From contig CBDCWE010000003.1 of NCBI GenBank assembly GCA_965223355.1, forward strand, positions 4,402,001 to 4,466,000: DNA of 64,000 bases. Reading direction: 5' to 3'. Both the position numbers and the translations under genes were made by a program. The stretch's first letter is position 1; every line of letters begins with the position of its first letter. Source of the stretch: Tectiglobus sp965223355 (GTDB taxonomy: Bacteria > Pseudomonadota > Alphaproteobacteria > Rhizobiales > Hyphomicrobiaceae). The notes beneath the pieces are model-generated. The model saw nothing but the letters and a program-made list of their open reading frames with translations. It made no database searches and was not told the DNA's origin. Shown piece after piece: positions 25,764 through 32,409 of this stretch.

Positions 25764-25982
25764 GTCAGAGTCGCTTCGTTTGACCTTGCCTTGCATCCGG
25801 GACTTGCTCCCAATCATCTGTTCAGGTGAAGCGATGGGCGGGCTGGCCTAGCTAACAAACGGTGCAAATCACCCAAGGGCAGCACGGCCCCAAACCCGCC
25901 CGATCCGGCAGGGTGGCCATCCTGCCGGATCAAGCCTGAACATCGCTGATTCGCAAGAAACAGGCTCAAGATTAAGATACAA
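25764..25982 (-). ncRNA. Predicted bridge RNA of the IS110 element
   Basis: Non-coding 5' end read on the minus strand. A perfect 11-bp stem is formed by 25902-25912 and 25921-25931 (GATCCGGCAGG arms). A second stem (GGGCGGG/CCCGCCC, 25895-25901 with 25836-25842) encloses two candidate target guides. GTGCTGCCCT (25885-25876) pairs with the left target half including core CT, 10 pairs with one G-U. TTGTTAG (25858-25852) pairs with the right half, 7 pairs with one G-U. Further 3', ACAGATG (25821-25815) equals the element's own transposase-distal end, and GATGCAAGG (25797-25789) can pair with the other end CTTTGTATC (9 pairs, two G-U). The pairings are seen; expression is inferred. Confidence 0.75.
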
Positions 25983-26088
25983 AGGGCAGCGCCCTTAACA
26001 TATCGCCGCTTGGCGGCGATCCTTGAGGGGCTTGTCAGCCCCTCAAACACCCCGACCAGGGGATCATCCCCTGGACCCTGGACTTATA
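25983..26088 (-). repeat. Family B repeat, proximal part, split by the IS
   Basis: Contains the palindromes GGGCAGCGCCC, ATCGCCGCTTGGCGGCGAT, GAGGGGCTTGTCAGCCCCTC and CCAGGGGATCATCCCCTGG. It joins 24752-24809 when the IS is removed. It lies upstream of tRNA-Ser, in the opposite orientation to the copy downstream of it. Confidence 0.88.
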
Positions 26089-26255
26089 CTGCCCCAGCTA
26101 TGCATTGCGGTTGGCACGCGTCAATCGGCGCTCCGAATCGCGGTGCGGTGTCCACCACCGCTTGCGGCCGGCACTTGCGTCCGGCGTGATCGGCGCTATA
26201 TTCGCGCCTCCCGTTGCGCCGACCCGATCGGACTGGAACTGTCAAGCCGGGCTCA

Positions 26256-26345
26256 GGAGAGGTGGCCGAGTGGTTGAAGGCGCACGCCTGGAACGCGTGT
26301 AGGCGGGAAACCGTCTCGAGGGTTCGAATCCCTCTCTCTCCGCCA
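26256..26345 (+). tRNA. tRNA-Ser (GGA anticodon)
   Basis: A 90-nt class II tRNA. The acceptor stem GGAGAGG pairs with CCTCTCT-type 3' sequence, the D arm is GGCCGAGTGGTTGAAGGC, and anticodon GGA sits in CCTGGAAC. There is a long variable arm, T arm GAGGGTTCGAATCCCTC and encoded CCA at 26343-26345. Family B repeats flank it on both sides in inverted orientation. No integrase abuts it. Confidence 0.96.
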
Positions 26346-26360
26346 GAGTAAGCGCTCGTC

Positions 26361-26497
26361 ACAAGTCCGGGGTCCAGGGGATGGGTCCCCTGGTCGGGGT
26401 GTTTGAGGGGCTGACAAGCCCCTCAAGGATCGCCGCCAAGCGGCGATTGGTCAAGGGCGCCGCCCTTTAGCAAACCCGTGACGTGTTCAGCGGTTCC
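26361..26497 (+). repeat. Multi-hairpin repeat family B, copy B3
   Basis: Palindromes CCAGGGGATGGGTCCCCTGG, GAGGGGCTGACAAGCCCCTC, ATCGCCGCCAAGCGGCGAT and AAGGGCGCCGCCCTT. It ends in TAGCAAACCCGTGACGTG and AGCGGTTCC. It lies 15 bases after tRNA-Ser and 25 bases before the convergent regulator stop, and could serve as a bidirectional transcription boundary. Confidence 0.88.
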
Positions 26498-26521
26498 GTC
26501 GTGCTTTTGCGCGGATTGAGT

Positions 26522-27886
26522 TCAGTTCGGATTTGTCTGCTCCAGCTTTTTAATCAGCCGGTAGACACTGCGCTCACTCATGCCGAGGCACTGTGCAATT
26601 TTGGCGCGGTGGCCCGAATACTTGCTCAACAGGGTCTTAAGATATTCCTGGGTCATCTCATCCAGCGTCGGTTCATGGTCGAATGTCAGCTTGACCCCGG
26701 CCGCGCGCATCGTGGTACGGTCCGACAATCCGAGATGCTTGGGATCGATGCGTGAACTCGTCCCCGATAGAATAACAGCTCGCTCAACGATATTGCGCAA
26801 TTCACGAATGTTGCCGGGCCAATCGTATGTACTGAGCACATGCAGCGCGGAATCCGAGAACTTCTTCGAGATGCGGCGGGAGAAGTCGTGATTATTCAAA
26901 AAATATTCGGCAAGTTGTGGGATGTCACCGCGGCGTTCACGTAGCGGAGGGATGGTGATGACAAACGCGCTCAATCGGTAATAGAGGTCCAAACGGAAAT
27001 CACCCGTTTGCGACAACTTCTCGAGATCTTGATTTGTTGCTGCAACGATGCGGGTGAGGCTCGATAGGTCCTTGAGCCCGCCGACCCGGCGAAACTGTCC
27101 CGTCTCGATCACGCGGAGGAGTTTGGCTTGCACCGAAGGCGAGATTTCGCCGATTTCGTCAAGAAACAACGTGCCGTGATGCGCTCCCTCGATCAATCCC
27201 CGCTTTTGTGACGTCGCGCCAGTGAACGCTCCTTTTTCGTGACCGAACAGCTCGGATTCAAACAGGTTCTCCTGCAACGTGCAGCAGTCCAATGCAACGA
27301 AGTTGGCCTCCTTGCGCGGACTATAGCGGTGGATCTCGCGCGCCACGAGTTCCTTGCCCACACCACTTTCACCATGGATCAGAACGGTTGCATCCGTCTG
27401 AGCCACTGCGCGAACCAAGTCGACAACCTCTTTCAAGGCCATGCTCGAGCCGACCATATAGGTCTTGCCGTCCGTCTGCTGCTGCCCCTTCACGAACTGG
27501 TAGTCGCGATGCAGCTCTGCGTTGCGTAGAGCGCGTTTGACCTCAAGTTCAAGCTCATCGATGTTGACAGGCTTGGAGAGATATTCGACGGCACCGTTTT
27601 TGATGGCATTGACCGCCGTTTCGATTGATCCGTAAGCGGTCAACACGATCAATGGATAGCTTCCGGCTAGTTCTGGAATTAGATCGCTACCGTCCGCATC
27701 CGGCAGACGCAGGTCCAGGAGAATGAGGCTTGGTTCATGCGAGGCAAGATACTGGCGTGCATCATGCCAAGTGGGAGCGCCGAAAACGTCGAACTGAAGT
27801 TCACCGAGTTGATCGACAATCAGCCGATTGAGAACTTGATCGTCTTCGATCACTAGGATCTGATGTTTGCTTTGGCTCTTGGTCAT
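26522..27886 (-). CDS. NtrC-family sigma-54-dependent response regulator
   Basis: A 454-residue activator. The receiver domain has acidic pair EDD near residue 15 and phospho-acceptor Asp58 (ILLDLRLP). The AAA+ domain has Walker A GESGVGKE at 172-179, the sigma-54-contacting GAFTGA loop at 219-224, and Walker B LFLDEIGE. The C-terminal Fis-type HTH is HRAKIAQCLGMSERSVYRLIKKL. Its ATG overlaps the stop of the histidine kinase gene by 4 bases, so they form a two-component pair. The sigma-54 promoter at 37291-37308, at the head of the same gene string, is the obvious candidate target (inference). Confidence 0.94.
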   Translation of the reverse strand: MTKSQSKHQILVIEDDQVLNRLIVDQLGELQFDVFGAPTWHDARQYLASHEPSLILLDLRLPDADGSDLIPELAGSYPLIVLTAYGSIETAVNAIKNGAVEYLSKPVNIDELELEVKRALRNAELHRDYQFVKGQQQTDGKTYMVGSSMALKEVVDLVRAVAQTDATVLIHGESGVGKELVAREIHRYSPRKEANFVALDCCTLQENLFESELFGHEKGAFTGATSQKRGLIEGAHHGTLFLDEIGEISPSVQAKLLRVIETGQFRRVGGLKDLSSLTRIVAATNQDLEKLSQTGDFRLDLYYRLSAFVITIPPLRERRGDIPQLAEYFLNNHDFSRRISKKFSDSALHVLSTYDWPGNIRELRNIVERAVILSGTSSRIDPKHLGLSDRTTMRAAGVKLTFDHEPTLDEMTQEYLKTLLSKYSGHRAKIAQCLGMSERSVYRLIKKLEQTNPN

Positions 27887-29772
27887 GCCTCGAACGCTGC
27901 CGGTAGTGTCACCTTGAATGCAGTACCCTTTCCGACTTCACTTTGGACTTCAATATCGCCGTGGTAGCGGCGGACGATGGCCCGACAAATCGTCAGACCC
28001 AGCCCCGTGCCTTGCAAACGATCGCCACGGTCGCTGTAGAATGGGTCGAAGATGCGATGGACCTTGTCCGCGCTGATGCCGACACCGGTGTCTGCAACAT
28101 CAATGCGAACGTGGCCGTCACATTCAGAGCCGCTGACAGACAGCGTGCCACCCTCGGGCATGGCGTGGAACGCATTCTGTACGAGGTTGAGAATGAGCAT
28201 GCGCATTTCGCTGTCGCGGCTCACTATTCTCAATTCACTATCGACCAATGTCGTGTTGACAGCGATGTTGCCCGCTTCCGCCTCATAGCGCAAAAGCGAA
28301 AGTACATCTGTTATGACCTCGCTCATCGAGACCAGTTGTACTTCACGGCTAGGCGGCATACTCAGGCTCAGAAGCCGTTTGGTGATCTCAATGCACTTGT
28401 CGACTTCCGCATCGACAATCCTGATGTAGTCTGCGCTCTGTTCATTAATGTCGGCGGTACCGCCTCGGTTGCGCAGCAGCGCCTGGAGGCCGAGTTTTAC
28501 CGACGCCAAGGGATTGTAGATTTCGTGTGCCACACCGGCGGCGAGCTGGCCCAGTTCCGCCATCCTCTGCTCTTGCGAAAAGCGGGCTTGTTCGGTCAGA
28601 TCCCGCATCGCCTCAACAATCAGGCGCTCGGGCTTGCCGTTAGTTTCCACAAGTAGGCGGCCGGCCGTTGTCTCAACGTAGTGCTCTCTGCCATTCATGC
28701 CGACGTGGCGGTGAATGTATTTTATCGTCGAACCATCATCATCAATCGCGTGGAACGGACAGGTGATGAGGGTTGCAGGACAGGGCTCTTCACGCCCGTG
28801 AATGTGATAGCACGGCTCGCCAATCAGGCTTGCCTGATCGGCTCCGACCATCTCACAGTAAGCGCGGTTAACGCGGACAACTCTGTAATTTTGATCTATC
28901 ACACGGATGCCATCGGGTATCGAGTTGATCAAAGACTGAAGAAAGGCCTCCGCGGTTGTCACCGATTGAATTTTGCTCGACAGTTCCGCGGCCATCTCGT
29001 TGAACGACTCCGATAGCACACTGAGCTCATCGCGCCTCCGGCTACTGTACTTGACCCGCCTGTCGAGTTGCCCCGCCGCCAAAGCCTGGCTGGCGGCACT
29101 GATCTCCTCGACAGGGCGCAGAAAAAACGTTCGCAGAAAGAGCCAGGTCGCCGTGAGCGCCAGCACAACGATTGTCAAACCGACGGCAGCGAGTAGCGTG
29201 GACCCGCGAAACGCCCGGCTCGTGATCGCCGAGGCATCATGGTCAACGACCAAAATGCCGTTGATGGGAGACTTCTCGACCGGGCCGTGACACGTCTTAC
29301 AGGCAGACTTGTTTCGGATCGGGTTGACACTGCGAAGGATGGACTGCCCGGACTGCGTCATGATAAACCGGCTTATCGCAGCCTGGCCGTTCAGTTCGTC
29401 AGTGCAATCAGCACAACCAAGGCTTTGCGGTGTTAGCGTTGTCCCGAGATCGCGTTCACGCGAAGCAAACCTGACGATGCGCTGTGGATTTGCAATCATG
29501 ACGCGTTCGATACCCGGCTGCCGGTTCAAGCGGAGTATGATTTTTCGCAGGCCGGGCAGATCGCGTTTCAGCATGGCATTTTCGAGTGCCAGTTGGAGCA
29601 GGCGACTGATCTGGACCGAGGTGTGGCCGCGCTCGCGTGCCAACTCACGCCGGTAAAGCCCAACAAACAGGATGAGAAAGGCGAGCGAACTTCCGACCAG
29701 TGCAAGAAAGAGCAGCGCCAGCAGGCGCGTACTGAGGCGGTCCCGTAGTCTTATCGCAGTGTTGTCTGCCAT
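27883..29772 (-). CDS. Sensor histidine kinase with periplasmic heme c motif
   Basis: A 629-residue membrane kinase. TM1 is at about 17-40 and TM2 at about 192-214. Between them lies a periplasmic domain with CKTCH at residues 158-162, a covalent heme c attachment motif, and a further CADC at 120-123. A HAMP domain follows at about 215-265, then a PAS domain at about 275-390 with several Cys/His (CYHIHGREEPCPATLITCPF). The HisKA box has His416 (AAGVAHEIYNPLAS), and the HATPase has NLVQNAFHAMPEGG and GTGLGLTICRAIV. It probably senses redox state or a ligand at the heme and phosphorylates the overlapping NtrC-type regulator. Confidence 0.9.
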   Translation of the reverse strand: MADNTAIRLRDRLSTRLLALLFLALVGSSLAFLILFVGLYRRELARERGHTSVQISRLLQLALENAMLKRDLPGLRKIILRLNRQPGIERVMIANPQRIVRFASRERDLGTTLTPQSLGCADCTDELNGQAAISRFIMTQSGQSILRSVNPIRNKSACKTCHGPVEKSPINGILVVDHDASAITSRAFRGSTLLAAVGLTIVVLALTATWLFLRTFFLRPVEEISAASQALAAGQLDRRVKYSSRRRDELSVLSESFNEMAAELSSKIQSVTTAEAFLQSLINSIPDGIRVIDQNYRVVRVNRAYCEMVGADQASLIGEPCYHIHGREEPCPATLITCPFHAIDDDGSTIKYIHRHVGMNGREHYVETTAGRLLVETNGKPERLIVEAMRDLTEQARFSQEQRMAELGQLAAGVAHEIYNPLASVKLGLQALLRNRGGTADINEQSADYIRIVDAEVDKCIEITKRLLSLSMPPSREVQLVSMSEVITDVLSLLRYEAEAGNIAVNTTLVDSELRIVSRDSEMRMLILNLVQNAFHAMPEGGTLSVSGSECDGHVRIDVADTGVGISADKVHRIFDPFYSDRGDRLQGTGLGLTICRAIVRRYHGDIEVQSEVGKGTAFKVTLPAAFEA

Positions 29773-29896
29773 CTGCCCTGATCAGGTTGCTCTGCCGCAC
29801 CATGGCGAGTGGAGATCCGAGATTGCGGATCTGATCCGTGCCCTCTCAAAATCGTGCAGGCGAGAGGCGCAAACCCTCCCGGCCGCGATTCGGTCT

Positions 29897-30928
29897 TCAA
29901 TCCAGAACCTGGAACAATCGGTTCCGCCCCCCGGTTCGCTGGCACGTTCCGCACAAGCTGCCGTCTGCGTCCGACTGTCGAGGGATCTGAAACCGAATAC
30001 CGCAGCGTTTGCAGTGCGCGCTGACCAACTCGACCTGTGTCTGCACAACCTTAGCGCCGGGTTCGATTTCCACTGCAGCCCATGCACAAACATCGGAACA
30101 GATACCGCACCCCGTGCAGCTGTCAGCGGCAAGGCAGTAGCTCACACTCCCATCCAGGTCAGCTTCCTTGCGCAACGCGCCGTGCGGGCATAGCTCGGTG
30201 CAGGCATCGCAGGCTTGGCAGCGTGCCACGTCGATCCGAGGAACAAAGCGGGCAAGCTGCCCCACTCGATCGCGTGGCTCCGCCGCAGGGTTATCGTTCG
30301 TCAATTCCGTCAGGCCGCCTGTGAACACCCGCAAGAAGCTCCGCCGTTTCATGTCCGGCTCATCATCGCAGGGGCGAGAGGCGGCAAGCTCGCAATCCCA
30401 TTGCCGCGCCGAAACATACCGCAGCTTCAGGCGCGGCCTTGCTCTTGCGGCCGCAATTGCATTGAAGCCTGCGATTGTGTGCTCCAGTCGGCTCGCACCC
30501 CCGCGCGGGCAGTCATCGCAGTTGTCCGTGGCCACTACCATCTCGCCTGCCGCCTGCCTCGACCAGCTTTCAAGATCCTCATGGCGAAATCCGTGGGCGC
30601 ATGGAACCGTGCCTTGACCTGAACCTGTGCATGCACGCTCACAGGCGGCAAAGATCGCGCGGCCACCACCGGGCAGATCCCGCAGGAGCGCTGGCATCGC
30701 CAGTTCTATTGCTTGTTCCGGGCATACTGCCCGGCATAGACCGCACCCGTCGCAATTGCAAACATCGAGCGACAACTCGCCGAGTGTCAGTTGCCAGGCT
30801 TGCCACGGACAAATTACCACACATGCCTCGCACGAAGCGAGCGGGCTCAATGCATGGACGCAGGCTTCGCCTATCAGATGTGGTTTTGCCTGCCGACGCG
30901 CAAGTGGGACTGGAGGGGCTGCTGACAC
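29897..30928 (-). CDS. NapF-like polyferredoxin
   Basis: A 343-residue multi-cluster iron-sulfur protein. The N-terminal half has Cys groups CEACVVICPWQAW and CDGCGLCRAVCPEQAI. The middle has CDDCPRGG. The C-terminal half has CQACDACTELCPHGAL and CTGCGICSDVCAWAAV, then a zinc-ribbon-like CKRCG...CGTC end. An internal MKRRSFLRVFTGGL near residue 203 resembles a twin-arginine signal, as if two proteins were fused. The start is GTG 30928 with GGAAATTAA upstream. Expected role: electron transfer to, or FeS maturation of, the molybdoenzyme (inference). Confidence 0.85.
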   Translation of the reverse strand: MSAAPPVPLARRQAKPHLIGEACVHALSPLASCEACVVICPWQAWQLTLGELSLDVCNCDGCGLCRAVCPEQAIELAMPALLRDLPGGGRAIFAACERACTGSGQGTVPCAHGFRHEDLESWSRQAAGEMVVATDNCDDCPRGGASRLEHTIAGFNAIAAARARPRLKLRYVSARQWDCELAASRPCDDEPDMKRRSFLRVFTGGLTELTNDNPAAEPRDRVGQLARFVPRIDVARCQACDACTELCPHGALRKEADLDGSVSYCLAADSCTGCGICSDVCAWAAVEIEPGAKVVQTQVELVSAHCKRCGIRFQIPRQSDADGSLCGTCQRTGGRNRLFQVLD

Positions 30929-30964
30929 TTAATTTCCTTTTCCAGATGTAGCGTCGAATGCCCC

Positions 30965-31735
30965 TCACCAACTCGGTGCGACCCCGGGAACGTAGCCTGA
31001 TGCCGGCATCTCAAGCGCGCCCGGTTCTGCCGTCTCAGGTTCGTCCGGTGCAGGTGCCGGACGAGCGAGCCCGGTGATTTGCGCAAGATGGTCGCGCAGC
31101 TCATCAAGATAAGCCGCGGTCATTCCTGCCAGGGCAGCATAGAAAGCTGGTGCTCGCGTTTCATTCAGCCGCTCCGCAAACCGTCCGATCCATCGACCGA
31201 TATGCGCATCCAAAAAGCGCGCCGCCTCCTCAAGCGACCCTGGCGCGTCATCCAAGGTCAGCAGGTGAGCAACAAATTCCAGTTGGAGGACCAGGTGATC
31301 TTCAGGACGCTTCGCCCAGTCGCGAACGACGAGGTTGTGGTGTTGATACCATTGCTTGACCTGAAACATCGCCAACTGGCGCTCAAGTCCATCATCGTCG
31401 AACCAGACCGACTCGGTCGGCGAGGCCCGATATCGGAATGTCAAATAGATGTCTGCAAAGGCAACGGCGAGTTGGTCGATAACCCTTGCGTCTGGCTGGT
31501 CGGGAAGTTTCTGCAACTCGGCATCAAAGGCTTTGATGGCCGATTGGCCGGCCGCTGAGCCCGGCAGCAAGGCGAGCCGCATCTGGAACGGTTGCCCCTT
31601 CAGGCGTGAGAGCTGATGTTGTGATAACTCGCGATCATGCAAATGGGCGAGCAACCGCAAATCCCCTGCAACAGCCGCACGGAATGTCGCCAAATCAACT
31701 GCCTCACTGTCGTGACGGTTAGGGCTGTCGGTCAC
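30965..31735 (-). CDS. TorD/DmsD-family molybdoenzyme chaperone
   Basis: A 256-residue, mostly helical cytoplasmic protein of the TorD family. These proteins bind the Tat leader of Mo-bis-MGD enzymes and assist cofactor loading. Family features include FADIYLTFRYRASPTESVWFDDDGL and EDHLVLQLEFVAHLL. A Pro/Glu-rich tail follows residue 230. GTG start at 31735 overlaps the stop of the upstream FeS gene by 4 bases (GTGA), showing translational coupling. Confidence 0.88.
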   Translation of the reverse strand: MTDSPNRHDSEAVDLATFRAAVAGDLRLLAHLHDRELSQHQLSRLKGQPFQMRLALLPGSAAGQSAIKAFDAELQKLPDQPDARVIDQLAVAFADIYLTFRYRASPTESVWFDDDGLERQLAMFQVKQWYQHHNLVVRDWAKRPEDHLVLQLEFVAHLLTLDDAPGSLEEAARFLDAHIGRWIGRFAERLNETRAPAFYAALAGMTAAYLDELRDHLAQITGLARPAPAPDEPETAEPGALEMPASGYVPGVAPSW

Positions 31736-32397
31736 TTTACGACCCCCTTGCTATGGGGGACGAAAACGATAGACGGATTGGTCAATTCCGGATCGGCCAT
31801 GTTCTTCACCTGGTTGGCGATGAAATCTTGCGGGCCGCGGGCCTTCGTTTCGTAGGTGCCATCCCTGAGCTTGTCGATTGGACCGATGTCGAGTACGCGC
31901 ATCATGCATGCCATGACGCAGTAGGGCTTGCGTCCGGCATCGATTTCGTCAACGCACATGTTGCACTTGGAGACGATGTTTTGCTCGGGAATAAACTGCG
32001 GCGCTCCGTATGGGCAGGCAGCTTCGCATCGGCGGCATCCGATACACAAAGTCGAATCGATATCGACGATGCCATCCTTCTCCCGCTTGTAGATCGCACC
32101 GGTTGGGCAGGTCGGCAGACACGCCGGCTCCGCACAGTGATTGCATGACATGTTGACCTTGTAGGCATAGACCTCTGGATAGGTTCCGCCCTCGACGTAC
32201 ATCACGCGTCGGAACCGCGGTCCCGGAGCCAAACCGTTCTTGTCTTTGCAGGCGATTTCGCATGCCCTGCAGCCAATGCAATCGACATTGTGGTGGATGA
32301 AGCCGAGCTGTTCTTGCGGAGCAACCGGGTTGTAGACCGCCTCGTTGCGCCGCTTCACGGCTTCCTTCACGACCTGCTTGTCAAGTTTTTTTGCCAT
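31732..32397 (-). CDS. DmsB/NrfC-type four-cluster ferredoxin subunit
   Basis: A 221-residue electron-transfer subunit with four [4Fe-4S] Cys groups: CIGCRACEIAC, CNHCAEPACLPTCP, CIGCRRCEAACP and CNMCVDEIDAGRKPYCVMAC. It has no signal sequence of its own, so if exported it probably travels with the Tat-targeted catalytic subunit. ATG 32397 is preferred because GAGGTGAGGG lies upstream. The gene begins 13 bases after the DmsA-like gene. Confidence 0.92.
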   Translation of the reverse strand: MAKKLDKQVVKEAVKRRNEAVYNPVAPQEQLGFIHHNVDCIGCRACEIACKDKNGLAPGPRFRRVMYVEGGTYPEVYAYKVNMSCNHCAEPACLPTCPTGAIYKREKDGIVDIDSTLCIGCRRCEAACPYGAPQFIPEQNIVSKCNMCVDEIDAGRKPYCVMACMMRVLDIGPIDKLRDGTYETKARGPQDFIANQVKNMADPELTNPSIVFVPHSKGVVK

Positions 32398-32409
32398 CAC
32401 ACCCTCACC

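Larger units (their letters stand above)
24810..25984 (-). mobile_element. IS110-family insertion sequence, precisely bounded
   Basis: A 1175-bp insertion in a family B repeat. Both junctions carry the dinucleotide AG on the plus strand (CT on the sense strand): 24808-24809 and 25983-25984. The uninterrupted target at 49651-49670 has a single AG/CT at that position. There are no terminal inverted repeats. The element holds one transposase gene, with only 15 bases beyond its stop and about 220 non-coding bases before its start. This is the layout of IS110-group elements in which the 5' non-coding end encodes the bridge RNA (established for IS621). Confidence 0.92.

Noticed and set aside
24825..25817. 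Longer start for the IS110 transposase (18 extra residues)
   Set aside because: The extension overlaps the predicted donor-binding loop and precedes the conserved MVYVGIDVAK start.
26256..26345. tRNA-Ser as an attachment site for a genomic island
   Set aside because: No duplicated tRNA 3' end and no integrase next to it; the flanking repeats are family B copies.
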